Of a stretch of 52,454 nucleotides of DNA, positions 1 through 8,330 are shown piece after piece. Source of the DNA: an uncultured Chthoniobacterales bacterium. Lineage in GTDB: Bacteria; Verrucomicrobiota; Verrucomicrobiia; Chthoniobacterales; UBA10450. The first letter of the stretch is position 1. Each line of letters opens with the position of its first letter. A program made the translations under genes and the position numbers. The notes under the pieces were generated by a model. That model saw nothing but the letters and a program-made list of their open reading frames with translations, searched no databases and was not told the origin of the DNA. The stretch is from positions 1 through 52,454 of the forward strand of contig CADCTA010000043.1 of assembly GCA_902805675.1 (NCBI GenBank). The letters run 5' to 3'.

Positions 1-1545
1 CGGTCCCTGGCGCGTGCCGCGGCGCGGAGCCGTGAGATCGGGATCCGCACTGCGCTTGGTGCGAGTCGCGGATTGATCGTTCGGCAACTGCTGGCCGAGA
101 GCTTCGTGCTGGCGCTGCTTGGCGGCGCGGGTGGCTTGCTCCTCGCGTGGTGGGGGGTGGATCTGCTGCGTGCGTTCGGCCCGCGCGACGTCCCGCGCCT
201 GGCCGACATCCACATCAACGTCGCAGTCTGCGCGTTTACAGCCGTGCTCGCGATCGTCAGCACACTCGTGTTCGGCCTCGTCCCTGCGCTGCAGGTCTCG
301 CGGCCGAACGTGACCGACGCGCTGCAGCAAGGCGCGAAAGGGTCGACAGGTGGCGCGCATTCGCAGCGCGTGCGTGCTGCGCTCGTCGTCTCGCAGGTCG
401 CTCTTTCACTGCTGCTGCTCGCAGGCGCGGGATTGCTGATCAAGAGCTTCCTCAATCTCCGCGCCACCAATCTCGGCTTCGACTCCAACCGCCTGCTCAT
501 TCTCGATCAATTCATTCCGAGGACGAAATATTCCGAGCCGGAAGCGCAGCGACGCTTCTATGATCAGCTGCTGCCGAAACTCGCCACATTACCGGGGGTC
601 GAATCCGTCTCCGGCGCGAACCCATTCCCATTCAGCGGCAGTGACAGCGGGCGATCCTTCCGAATGGCGCGCGATCCGGAGCGCGGACCGGGCACGCACC
701 CGGATGCGTCGCACGTGACGGTGTTCCCGCGTTACTTCCACACGATGAAAATCCCGCTGCGTGCCGGGCGAGAATTCGACCAGCGCGACACCGCCGGCGC
801 GCAACGCGTCGCGATTGTGAATGAAGCATTCGTTCGCCGGCACCTGCCGAGCGTGGATCCGATCGGCGAGCAAATCCTGCTCGACGTCGCAGACGGCTCG
901 GAGCCGCTCGAGATCGTCGGGGTGGTTGGCGACGCGAAGCAAACCGCAGTCGGCATCGAGACGACTCCCGAGATGTATCAGCCGCTCGCACAGGACCCTA
1001 ATCGCCAAGTCTGGCTCGCGTTCCGCACGGCGACCGATAATCCCGCCGGAATGGAAACAGCCGTGCGCCGGCTTGTGCACGAGATCGACAGCGATGTTTA
1101 CGTTCGAAAGCTCGAGCCGATGAGCGTGTACGTCGGTCAGCAGCTCGCGCAGCCGAAATTCAACATGATGCTGCTCGGCATCTTTGCGGGTGTCGCGCTC
1201 ACGCTGGCCGCGATCGGCATCTACGGGGTGATCGCCTACAGCGTGGCGCAAAGGACCCGCGAGATCGGCATCCGCATGGCGCTCGGCGCGCAACGCGCCG
1301 ACATGCTCCGCATGATCCTGCGGCAAAGTCTCACGCTCGTAGTCGTCGGGCTCGTCATCGGCCTGATTGCCTCGTTCGCCGGCACGCGGTTGTTGAAGTC
1401 GCTGCTGTATGGAGTGGGCGCTGCTGATGTCGCGACGTATGCGCTGGTGGTGACGGTGCTTGGTGGCGCTGCGTTGCTCGCCAGCTATATCCCTGCGCGC
1501 CGCGCGATGCGTGTCGACCCGATGGTGGCGCTTCGTTATGAATAG
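1..1545 (+). CDS. ADOP/MacB-type ABC transporter permease, 5'-truncated by window edge
   Basis: The reading frame is open from base 1, so the gene begins outside the window; 514 residues are present. The first visible stretch (RSREIGIRTALGASR) is the conserved FtsX/MacB cytoplasmic motif that follows the first-domain transmembrane helix. Next come two hydrophobic segments, a third helix (ALVVSQVALSLLLLAGAGLL), a roughly 220-residue periplasmic MacB-core domain, and a second FtsX domain with another REIGIRMALGAQ motif, ending DPMVALRYE. This double arrangement is typical of ADOP permeases, common in Acidobacteria and Verrucomicrobia, whose partner ATPase is usually encoded elsewhere. The substrate is unknown; the family handles export or lipoprotein/antibiotic efflux. 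The next gene is a paralogue in tandem. An internal TTG near base 73 is not a credible start, because conserved motif lies upstream of it. Confidence 0.93.
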   Translation, partial: RSLARAAARSREIGIRTALGASRGLIVRQLLAESFVLALLGGAGGLLLAWWGVDLLRAFGPRDVPRLADIHINVAVCAFTAVLAIVSTLVFGLVPALQVSRPNVTDALQQGAKGSTGGAHSQRVRAALVVSQVALSLLLLAGAGLLIKSFLNLRATNLGFDSNRLLILDQFIPRTKYSEPEAQRRFYDQLLPKLATLPGVESVSGANPFPFSGSDSGRSFRMARDPERGPGTHPDASHVTVFPRYFHTMKIPLRAGREFDQRDTAGAQRVAIVNEAFVRRHLPSVDPIGEQILLDVADGSEPLEIVGVVGDAKQTAVGIETTPEMYQPLAQDPNRQVWLAFRTATDNPAGMETAVRRLVHEIDSDVYVRKLEPMSVYVGQQLAQPKFNMMLLGIFAGVALTLAAIGIYGVIAYSVAQRTREIGIRMALGAQRADMLRMILRQSLTLVVVGLVIGLIASFAGTRLLKSLLYGVGAADVATYALVVTVLGGAALLASYIPARRAMRVDPMVALRYE

Positions 1546-1554
1546 CAGCACGCT

Positions 1555-1688
1555 GTCATTCCGAGCGAAGTCGAGGAATCCCGCTGCATCTCCGAGAGGT
1601 TTGCCACGGGATTGTAGCCCTCTGCCCCACTACCCGAAAATCTGGTCTTCGACTCCGTTTCGCTTCGCTGCTCTCCGCTCAGAATGAC
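1555..1688. repeat. Long imperfect palindrome, GTCATTCCGAGCG family, copy A
   Basis: This copy starts GTCATTCCGAGCGAAGTCGA and ends with the near-inverse CGCTCAGAATGAC, with GGAATCCCGC and CACGGGATTG as inner arms. It lies wholly between the two permease genes. Three further copies occur at 4175-4276, 36906-36998 and 51936-52026. Its role is unknown; it could be a mobile palindromic (REP-like) unit or an mRNA stem-loop. Confidence 0.85.
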
Positions 1689-1709
1689 CGGCTCCTACAA
1701 GTCCACGCT

Positions 1710-4154
1710 ATGATCGATGACATTCGTTACGCGACGCGTTCGCTGATCAAGAAGCCCGGCTTCACCGCCGTTGCGGTCATTACGCTCGCGCTGGGTATCG
1801 GCGCTTCCACCGCGATCTTCAGTGTGCTCGACGCAGTTCTCCTGCGGCCGATGCCGTATCCGCAGCAGGACCGCATCGTAGAGATCACGGAGCTGAACGA
1901 GAACGGCCGCGCGATGCAATTCGCCGAGCCGAACTTCCACGATCTCAAAACCCGCAGCCGGAGCTTCGAGGCGCTCGCGCAATACAGCGACTATCCCGAT
2001 GCGGTATCCGGTGGGAGCGAACCTATTCGCACGACGGTGGCGGGCGCGTCTGCAGAGTTCTTTCGCGTGCTCGGCGTCTCGCCGTTGCTCGGGCGCGTCT
2101 TCGGTCCCGAAGAGGCTGGTGACCGGCATGTCGCGGTCGTGAGCCAAGGCTTCTGGCACCGTCTGCTCGGCAGCCGGACGGATCTGGCTGATGTCTCGCT
2201 GCGCTTCGGTAGCCAAAGCTTTGCCGTCATCGGTGTGCTTCCGGCAAACGCGGGATTCCCGCCGGACGTCGACGTCTGGTATCCGAGCGAGGTTTATCCG
2301 TTTCAAGGATCGCGCACCGCACACAACTGGAGTGTGGCCGGTCGGCTGAAACCGGGCGTTACGACCGAGCAGGCACGCTCGGAAGTCGCCGCAATCGGAC
2401 GGCAACTGAAGGCGGAGCACGGCGTTGCGACGGATGCAGCGAGCTTCGGTATGACGCCGCTGCGCGAGCGCATTGTGAAGGATGTCCGCGGCGTGTTGAT
2501 GATTCTATGCGGCGCCGTCGGGCTCCTGCTCGTGATCGCATGCTCGAACGTCGCCAACTTGCTGCTCGTGCGCGCGAGCGGTCGCCGCAAGGAAGTCGCG
2601 CTGCGTGCGGCGCTCGGTGCATCGCGTGCGCGACTGGCGCGGCAGTTCATCGCCGAGTCGCTCGTGTTGACGCTGGTCGCCGGAGTCGCAGGCGTGCTGC
2701 TCGCGTTCTGGGGCGTCGACCTGATCGTCGGTCTCTACGCGGGTAATTTGCCGCAGGTCGGTGAGATCGGTGTGAACTCGACGGTGCTTGGATTCACGCT
2801 TCTGATGTCGCTCGTCGTCGGCGTGGTGCTCGGCCTGGTGCCGGCGTTTCACACCTCGCGACGCCAACTGCAAGCTGACTTGCAGGATGCCGGACGCGGC
2901 CAGGCCGGGAGCCGTTCACGCACACGTGCGCGCGATCTGCTCATCGTGTCGCAGGTCGCGCTGACGTTGATGCTGCTCGTCGGCGCGGGATTGCTCGCGC
3001 GAAGCTTTCAGCGGCTGATGGATGTCGATCCGGGATTCGAGCCGGAGAACGCCGTCGCGATGACAGTGTCGACGCCATACGCGAAAGACGAAGCGCAGCG
3101 GCGGCAGACGGCGCAGCTGTATCAGCAACTGGTGACGCGGCTGGCCGCGCTGCCGGGCGTGCTGAATGTCGGCGGGACGAACGCGCTGCCGATGAGCGGC
3201 ACCGGCGGGAACGGGACGTTCCTGATCCAGGAAGGCGGCGCGCCGGCAACGACGATCGACGAGCTTTCGCAGCAGATGCTCGCGCTGCGCGCAGCGGGGA
3301 AGACATCCGATGCGGACTACCGCGTTGCGAGCGCTGGTTACTTCGCGACGATGGGCATCTCGTTGCTGCAAGGTCGCACGTTCCAGGAATCCGACGGACC
3401 AGATTCGCCGCACGCTGCGCTGGTGAGCCAGTCGCTGGCCAAGAAGTACTGGCCGAACGGTGATGCGATCGGAAAGCAGATCCAGTATGGCAACATGGAT
3501 GGCGACCTGCGCTTGCTGAACGTGGTCGGTGTAGTTGGCGATGTGCGCGCTGATGGTCTGCACATGCAGGCGCGGCCGACGGTTTACGTGAACTACTTCC
3601 AGCGACCGACGGCCGCTTATGAGTTCTCGTTCGTGCTGCGCGCGCGCGGCGACGCCGCCGCCCTGATCGACGCGATGCGGCGCGAAGCGCGAGCGTTGAA
3701 TCCCGAGATGCCGACGAAGTTCCAGCGCATCGAGCAGCTGATCGCGTCCTCGCTCGACAACCGCCGCTTTAGCATGGTGATGCTCGGGCTCTTCGCGGGC
3801 GTGGCGCTCGCGCTCGCGATGGTTGGCCTTTACGGCATCATGGCGTTCATCACTTCGGAGCGGACCACGGAGATCGGCATCCGCATGGCCCTCGGGGCGC
3901 AACGCACCGACATGCTCGCACTCATCCTGCGGCAGAGTTTTACGCTCGTGCTCATCGGCATCGGCGTCGGCATCGCGGGCGCGTTTGCCGCGACACGAGT
4001 CGTGGCGAATCTGTTGTATGGAATCGGCACCACGGACATTGCGACCTACGTCGGCGTCGTCGCGGTGCTCGGTCTGGCGGCCTTTCTGGCGAGTTACATC
4101 CCGGCGCGGCGTGCGATGAGTGTCGATCCGATGGTCGCATTGCGTCATGAATAA
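1710..4154 (+). CDS. ADOP family ABC transporter permease
   Basis: The protein has 814 residues, the usual ADOP length. The N-terminus (MIDDIRYATRSLIKKPGFTA) and the following LALGIGASTAIFSVLDAVLL are hallmark family sequence. It has two MacB periplasmic core domains (about residues 50-240 and 440-650) and two FtsX domains (about 280-400 and 690-810), the latter carrying TEIGIRMALGAQ and ending VDPMVALRHE. It should sit in the inner membrane and work with an ATPase not present here. It follows its paralogue after 164 bases that are almost entirely palindromic repeat, so joint transcription is possible but interrupted by a strong stem-loop. The ATG start agrees with the family N-terminus; no good ribosome binding site is visible. 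Confidence 0.95.
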   Translation: MIDDIRYATRSLIKKPGFTAVAVITLALGIGASTAIFSVLDAVLLRPMPYPQQDRIVEITELNENGRAMQFAEPNFHDLKTRSRSFEALAQYSDYPDAVSGGSEPIRTTVAGASAEFFRVLGVSPLLGRVFGPEEAGDRHVAVVSQGFWHRLLGSRTDLADVSLRFGSQSFAVIGVLPANAGFPPDVDVWYPSEVYPFQGSRTAHNWSVAGRLKPGVTTEQARSEVAAIGRQLKAEHGVATDAASFGMTPLRERIVKDVRGVLMILCGAVGLLLVIACSNVANLLLVRASGRRKEVALRAALGASRARLARQFIAESLVLTLVAGVAGVLLAFWGVDLIVGLYAGNLPQVGEIGVNSTVLGFTLLMSLVVGVVLGLVPAFHTSRRQLQADLQDAGRGQAGSRSRTRARDLLIVSQVALTLMLLVGAGLLARSFQRLMDVDPGFEPENAVAMTVSTPYAKDEAQRRQTAQLYQQLVTRLAALPGVLNVGGTNALPMSGTGGNGTFLIQEGGAPATTIDELSQQMLALRAAGKTSDADYRVASAGYFATMGISLLQGRTFQESDGPDSPHAALVSQSLAKKYWPNGDAIGKQIQYGNMDGDLRLLNVVGVVGDVRADGLHMQARPTVYVNYFQRPTAAYEFSFVLRARGDAAALIDAMRREARALNPEMPTKFQRIEQLIASSLDNRRFSMVMLGLFAGVALALAMVGLYGIMAFITSERTTEIGIRMALGAQRTDMLALILRQSFTLVLIGIGVGIAGAFAATRVVANLLYGIGTTDIATYVGVVAVLGLAAFLASYIPARRAMSVDPMVALRHE

Positions 4155-4174
4155 CCGGTACGCCTACGCGTCTC

Positions 4175-4276
4175 GTCATTCCGAGCGAAGTCGAGGAATC
4201 CCGCTGCGTTGGCGTCCACTACAGCCACGGGATTCTTCGACTGCGTTCCGCTTCGCTTCACTACGCTCAGAATGAC
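4175..4276. repeat. Long imperfect palindrome, GTCATTCCGAGCG family, copy B
   Basis: Opens with GTCATTCCGAGCGAAGTCGA and closes with CTACGCTCAGAATGAC; inner arms are GGAATCCCGC and ACGGGATTC. The ATG inside its closing CAGAATGAC is the only plausible start codon of the next gene (4272). Confidence 0.87.
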
Positions 4277-5063
4277 CACGAAAACATCACGACGCTTCAG
4301 CGGCATCGTTATCGCTGCAGGGCTGCTCTTTTTCGCCGCCGTGCCTCTCAACGGATCGAAGACGCTCGAGGAGATCACGGAGGAGAGCTACGACCTCTCC
4401 GCGACCGGCACGCTGACGATCCGTAATCAGGACGGCCGGATTTACCTCTACGGTTCGGACGGCAGCGAGCTCCGCGTGAAGGTCATTCGCAAGGCGTTCT
4501 CTCAGGAGCGGCTCGACGAGCTGAAAGTGAACGTCTCCATCGATGGCGACGATGCAGTCATCGAGACCGGATTTCCGCCGAAGCCGGAGGGATGGAGCAC
4601 CAGCGATCGTTCCGGAACGGTCGAATACCTCATCAATGTCCCGCAGCATTGCACGGTAAAGAAAGCCGAGCTGGCGAACGGCGAGATCATGATCGACGGG
4701 ATGCGCGGCCCGAGCATCGAGGCGCAGGTCGGCAACGGGCGGATCCACGCCCGCAACTGCTTCACCTCCGCGCGCTTCACGCTCGAGCGTGGCGGCATGG
4801 AGGTGTTCTACGGTTGGTGGGAGCGGCGCGCGTTTTCTCTCGCGGCTGAGATCGCGAGCGGCAACGTGCGCGTGCTGATCCCGAGCGACGCGAACGCGCG
4901 GATCGATGCCACCACCGTGAACGGCAATTTGCAGAGCCGCTTCGCGAAACCCGGAGAGAGCCTCGGGCGAAAGTTCGAGACGACACTGGGCGACGAGGGC
5001 GCAAACGCAGAGCTGACTTTGCGGGCAACGAACGGCAACGTCCGGATCGACAAGTCGTATTAG
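4272..5063 (+). CDS. Secreted DUF4097-like (putative adhesin) protein
   Basis: The product has 263 residues. The N-terminus (MTTKTSRRFSG followed by IVIAAGLLFFAAVPLNG) is a convincing Sec signal peptide. The mature part is a beta-rich repeat pattern: ATGTLTIRNQDGRIYLYGSD near the start, then ELANGEIMIDGMRG, QVGNGRIHARN, EIASGNVRVLIPSD, TTVNGNLQSRF and LRATNGNVRIDKSY. Strands recur every 15-25 residues with NG turns, which is the pattern of DUF4097/GIN-type putative adhesins (beta-helix or beta-solenoid). The reading frame is open further upstream, but that extension runs through the palindromic repeat and would push the signal peptide inward, so ATG 4272 is preferred. That start codon is supplied by the end of the repeat. 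The function is unproven; a periplasmic or surface role is likely. Confidence 0.8.
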   Translation: MTTKTSRRFSGIVIAAGLLFFAAVPLNGSKTLEEITEESYDLSATGTLTIRNQDGRIYLYGSDGSELRVKVIRKAFSQERLDELKVNVSIDGDDAVIETGFPPKPEGWSTSDRSGTVEYLINVPQHCTVKKAELANGEIMIDGMRGPSIEAQVGNGRIHARNCFTSARFTLERGGMEVFYGWWERRAFSLAAEIASGNVRVLIPSDANARIDATTVNGNLQSRFAKPGESLGRKFETTLGDEGANAELTLRATNGNVRIDKSY

Positions 5064-5171
5064 GTAGGGGCGCTGCGCTGCGGCGTCCGAGCGGCGTGCG
5101 ACGCGCGAGACGTGTCCGAATGCGGATGACCTGGCCACACGCGCCGGACATCGCAGCGCGATGTCCCTGCC
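5063..5171. repeat. Palindromic repeat, GGTAGGG...GCGCTGC family, copy 1
   Basis: The left arm (GGTAGGGGCGCTGCGCTGCG, from 5063) pairs imperfectly with the right arm ending TCGCAGCGCGATGTCCCTGC (about 5145-5171). It fills the gap between two convergent gene ends, where it could act as a two-way terminator. The second copy is at 11386-11500. Confidence 0.7.
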
Positions 5172-6542
5172 TCAATTCAAACCGCGCGCGCTCATCTCGT
5201 CGTAGGCGCGGCGATCTTCCTCGGCTTTGACGATGAGACCGACCTGCTGGTAGCACTCGGCCCGCTTCTGCAGCACTGCCGGGCTCTGCTCGAGCGCGAG
5301 CGCACGAGTGAGCGACTCGATCGCGGCAGCGTGATCGCCGCGCGCCATCTCCAGCTCGCCGCGATAATGCCATGCGGTCGATTCGCTGCCGCCAAGATCT
5401 GTCGCCCTCGTGATCCCCTCGAAAGCCTCGCCCAGCCGACCGAGCTTCGTGAGCGCGTAACTTCGTTCGATGTATGCGCCCGCTGATTTCGGATCGTGCT
5501 GCAACGCCGTTTCAGCGTCCGCGATGGCGAGCGTCGGCTGGCCGACCTCGTTCAGCTGCCACGCGCGCGTGATATACAGTTGCGCGTTGTTGCGCTCGAC
5601 GGAGATCTCCGCGTCCAGCCGGCTGATGGTCTCGAGAAACTCAGCCGACAGCCGGTCCAACCCCAGGCGGGCATCTACCCCGAGCCGCTCACATTCTGCG
5701 GCGCGACCGAGATCGATCAGCGCGATCGCCTGGAAGAGCCTCGGGCGCACCGTCCAGCCAGCGAGCTTTGCCGCCGAGGTCGCATCCTGCAAGGCGAGCT
5801 CTGCATCTTCGCTGCGGAGGAACAGCAGTGCGCGATCGGCCAGCAGTTGATCGTCCTCCGGGCGCGTGGCGATGCGCGCGTCGAGCTTGCGAATCTCCGC
5901 GAGAAACTTGCCCAGCCGCTCAAAGACGCGCGCGCCGCGGCGCACATCGGGATCGCCGGGATCCAGCTCCTGCGCGCGGCGGAAGTCTTCCAGCGCATCC
6001 GACCAGCGGTGCTGGCGCCGACGGTTGAGGGCGCGTTGCATCCGTGCCGCCGCATCGTCCTTCAGCGCGAGGAGGGCAGTAAGCGCAGCTTCTTCCTCCG
6101 TCCATTGTTCCCGGGCGCGGTGCGCGCGCGCGCTCTTGCGGAGCAGTCGGGCATTATGCGGATCGGCCGCGAGCACCTTAGCCCACTCGCGCAAAGCAGC
6201 GGCATGGTCGTGCTCCTTGTATGCTACGTCGCCTGCGAACTCGTCCAGCTTTGGCGAGGGATGTGCCACCGTGCTTCGCCATTCGCTGATGCTTTGTTTT
6301 GCCTCCGCGACGTCGCCTTTTCCAAGCTGCGCACGGATCAGCCGTTCCCACGCCCCGTTGTCCTGCGGGGACGAACTGACGACCTGATGCGCGAGCGCAA
6401 CAGCCCTGTCATAGGAGCGGTCGCGTAGCGCTTTGCGCAGCTCCGCGCGCAGTGCCTTCTCCTCGGCGGAGGGGCCGCGATTGCATGCGGCGGTGGCGCT
6501 CAGCGTGAGCACGAGCGCGAGGAAGCGCATCGATCGCATCAT
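5172..6542 (-). CDS. TPR-repeat lipoprotein
   Basis: The product has 456 residues from the chosen ATG at 6542. The N-terminus (MMRSMRFLALVLTLSATAAC) is a short lipoprotein signal with the lipobox cysteine as residue 20, so the protein should be anchored to a membrane facing the periplasm. The rest is helical and rich in tetratricopeptide units, for example WAKVLAADPHNARLLRKSAR, ALEDFRRAQELDPGDPDVRR, AETALQHDPKSAGAYIERSY and ESLTRALALEQSPAVLQKRA. TPRs are protein-protein interaction scaffolds; the partner is unknown. The frame is open upstream to 6815, but that extension has no signal character and crosses the gap towards yajQ. ATGs at 6539, 6530 and 6563 are alternative starts. It ends convergently with the DUF4097-like gene. 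Confidence 0.8.
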   Translation of the reverse strand: MMRSMRFLALVLTLSATAACNRGPSAEEKALRAELRKALRDRSYDRAVALAHQVVSSSPQDNGAWERLIRAQLGKGDVAEAKQSISEWRSTVAHPSPKLDEFAGDVAYKEHDHAAALREWAKVLAADPHNARLLRKSARAHRAREQWTEEEAALTALLALKDDAAARMQRALNRRRQHRWSDALEDFRRAQELDPGDPDVRRGARVFERLGKFLAEIRKLDARIATRPEDDQLLADRALLFLRSEDAELALQDATSAAKLAGWTVRPRLFQAIALIDLGRAAECERLGVDARLGLDRLSAEFLETISRLDAEISVERNNAQLYITRAWQLNEVGQPTLAIADAETALQHDPKSAGAYIERSYALTKLGRLGEAFEGITRATDLGGSESTAWHYRGELEMARGDHAAAIESLTRALALEQSPAVLQKRAECYQQVGLIVKAEEDRRAYDEMSARGLN

Positions 6543-6756
6543 GCGGTGAAAGGGGAGCGTCATGCGGCCGGTAGAAACAACCGACCACTCCGACGAAAGT
6601 CGCGCCTGCGCGAGCCCTTTCAGCCTCTCAATCGCGGCGCGCAATATTCTGCCTGATCGCATTCGTCGGATATCGTCTTGGAAGTGGCCTCCCCTTCGCG
6701 CGGCTCCCGCGGTCTGCCACTGGCGGAGGGTGCGGTGCTGCGCTAGGTGCATATCC

Positions 6757-7242
6757 ATGCCGTCATTCGACATTGTTTCTGAGGTCGACAAGCAGGAGAT
6801 CGATAATGCCCTCAATCAGGCGCGCAAAGAGCTGGCCACGCGCTTTGACTTCAAAGGGAGCACCGCCGCTGTCGAGATGGAGAAGGACAAGATCGTGCTG
6901 ACCGCGGAAGACGCGAACCGGTTGCACGGCTTGCGCGAGATCGTGATCACCAAGCTCTCGAAGCGCAGCGTTGATCTCCGGAACATCGACCAGCAGGATC
7001 CGGCGATCTCATCCATGGGCCACGCGCGCCAGGAGCTGGTCGTGAAGCAGGGCCTCGAAGGTGAAAAGGCGAAGGAGATCATCGCCGCGATCAAAGCCGG
7101 TGGATACAAGACGCAGAACGCGTTGCAGGACCGGCAGATTCGCGTGACGGGCAAAAAGCGCGACGAGCTTCAGGAGGTGATCGCGTTCGTGCGCGGAAAG
7201 GACTTCGGCGTCGCGACGGTGTTTAAGAACTTTCGGGATTAG
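6757..7242 (+). CDS. yajQ: YajQ family nucleotide-binding protein
   Basis: At 161 residues, the protein has the normal YajQ length. The start MPSFDIVSEVDKQEIDNALN, the segment TRFDFKGS and the end VATVFKNFRD are family signatures. YajQ proteins have two ferredoxin-like domains and bind nucleotides; some bind cyclic di-GMP and act as co-regulators. ATG 6757 matches the family N-terminus and has an AGGTG ribosome binding site about 8 bases upstream. It is divergent from the TPR lipoprotein with about 215 bases between them, in which I see no other gene. Confidence 0.95.
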   Translation: MPSFDIVSEVDKQEIDNALNQARKELATRFDFKGSTAAVEMEKDKIVLTAEDANRLHGLREIVITKLSKRSVDLRNIDQQDPAISSMGHARQELVVKQGLEGEKAKEIIAAIKAGGYKTQNALQDRQIRVTGKKRDELQEVIAFVRGKDFGVATVFKNFRD

Positions 7243-7300
7243 GCTACTGCCGAAGCAGTTTCGGGCTCTGGACGTTGTGTGCTCGTTGCGCCGGCGGCGA

Positions 7301-7397
7301 AAGCGGCGGAATACCGCCGCACTCCAAGACGCAAGCGACGGGCGAGCGTTAAGGGCCGCGGTCGCGTCCTGGAGTGCGCCAGTCTTCTGGCGCTTTT
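7301..7397. repeat. Inverted repeat, GCGG-ATACC-GCCGCACTCCA family
   Basis: The left arm (7301-7332, AAGCGGCGGAATACCGCCGC then ACTCCAAGACGC) pairs with the right arm (7364-7397, GCGTCCTGGAGTGCGCC then AGTCTTCTGGCGCTTTT). Each arm also contains its own small hairpin (GGCGG-AATA-CCGCC and GCGCCAG-TCTT-CTGGCGC). The surrounding gap, 7243-7497, has no gene that I can support. The T-run at the right end could let it act as a terminator for yajQ. Confidence 0.75.
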
Positions 7398-7497
7398 GCA
7401 CTGCGTTCAGTGAAGTTGAGGAAATGCTGCGCTGGGCCGAAGTGCCGTCGCGCCGCTCAACGGATACCCTATAGACACAACAACGCTGCCCAATCGT

Positions 7498-7743
7498 CTA
7501 GCCGCCCTGCACCGGCGGCATGAGTGCGATCTCGTCGCCTTCCTTCAGCAGGTAATCGCGGTCGACGAACTCCACGCCGGCGCCCACAAGAATGCTGCTG
7601 TCCCAGCTGCGCAGCTTCGGATGTTGCCCGTAGACCACCGTCAGCAAATCAGCGACCGACGCGCCTTCCGGAACGTGGGCGTGGAATTCGTCGCTTCCAG
7701 TGACGTCCTTCAGGTGGGAGAAGAACTGCACGCGCAGGTTCAT
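7498..7743 (-). CDS. moaD: MoaD/ThiS-family sulfur-carrier protein
   Basis: The product has 81 residues with a beta-grasp ubiquitin-like pattern: MNLRVQFFSHLKDVTG at the start, EGASVADLLTVV in the middle, LKEGDEIALMPPVQGG at the end. The C-terminal GG is the residue pair that is adenylated and thiocarboxylated when the small subunit of molybdopterin synthase donates sulfur during molybdenum cofactor synthesis. The ATG overlaps the stop codon of hpt (ATGA), so translation is probably coupled to hpt. No other moa gene is in the window, so a sulfur-carrier role in another pathway cannot be excluded. Confidence 0.88.
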   Translation of the reverse strand: MNLRVQFFSHLKDVTGSDEFHAHVPEGASVADLLTVVYGQHPKLRSWDSSILVGAGVEFVDRDYLLKEGDEIALMPPVQGG

Positions 7744-8279
7744 TGCGCGATCAGCTCCTTCCGCAGAACGCCGATGCACGGCAGGTTCCGATATCGCTCC
7801 ATGTAGTCGAGCCCGTAGCCGACGACGAACTCGTCCTCGATCTCGAACCCAACGTAGTCGGCATCTACGGGGCGCTGCCGCACCTTCTTCTTCTGCAGCA
7901 AAACGCAGACACGGACGGAGCGTGGGCCGGCAGTGCTCAGCTTCTCGCGAATGGCCGCGAGCGTGTTGCCGCTGTCGAGGATGTCGTCCAGGAGAAGGAC
8001 ATCGCGCCCTTCGATGTCCGGCAGCGCCACCTGTCGGAAGATAACTTCGCCGCTTGTCTGCAGGCCGCCGTGGTAGCTTGCCACGCTGAGGCAATCGAGC
8101 TTCAGGGGCAGGGGAATACGCCGCAGCAAGTCGGCCATGAAAATGAGGCTGCCATTGAGAATCGCGATGACGGTGAGCTCGCGATCGCGGTAATCGGCGG
8201 AGATTTGCGCCGCGATCCCGTCGAGCCGCGCGAGAATGGTCGCCTCGTCGAAAAGGGTGCGCTCGAGATCGTCCTGCAT
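7740..8279 (-). CDS. hpt: Hypoxanthine phosphoribosyltransferase
   Basis: The product has 179 residues, the usual size. It converts hypoxanthine or guanine plus PRPP to IMP or GMP in purine salvage in the cytoplasm. The PRPP-binding loop is clear as VLLLDDILDSGNT (about residues 94-106, with the acidic pair D98-D99), and LNGSLIFMADLLRRI and SYHGG match the family active-site loops. The ATG start at 8279 gives the family N-terminus (EATILARLDGIAAQISADY). Its stop codon overlaps the moaD start by the ATGA arrangement, indicating a two-gene operon. Confidence 0.95.
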   Translation of the reverse strand: MQDDLERTLFDEATILARLDGIAAQISADYRDRELTVIAILNGSLIFMADLLRRIPLPLKLDCLSVASYHGGLQTSGEVIFRQVALPDIEGRDVLLLDDILDSGNTLAAIREKLSTAGPRSVRVCVLLQKKKVRQRPVDADYVGFEIEDEFVVGYGLDYMERYRNLPCIGVLRKELIAQ

Positions 8280-8330
8280 GGCGTGAGGCGAGTATCCGCG
8301 AACTTGTGGCCGGCGCGAAACGAAAGTGAG

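Noticed and set aside
589..1551. Long minus-strand frame opposite the first permease, and similar ones opposite the second (2916-4148)
   Set aside because: Shadows of clearly coding sense frames with conserved family motifs; antisense products have no recognisable features.
6543..6756. A possible extra gene in the gap between the TPR lipoprotein and yajQ
   Set aside because: Open frames here are only extensions of the two flanking genes with no start, ribosome binding site or domain.
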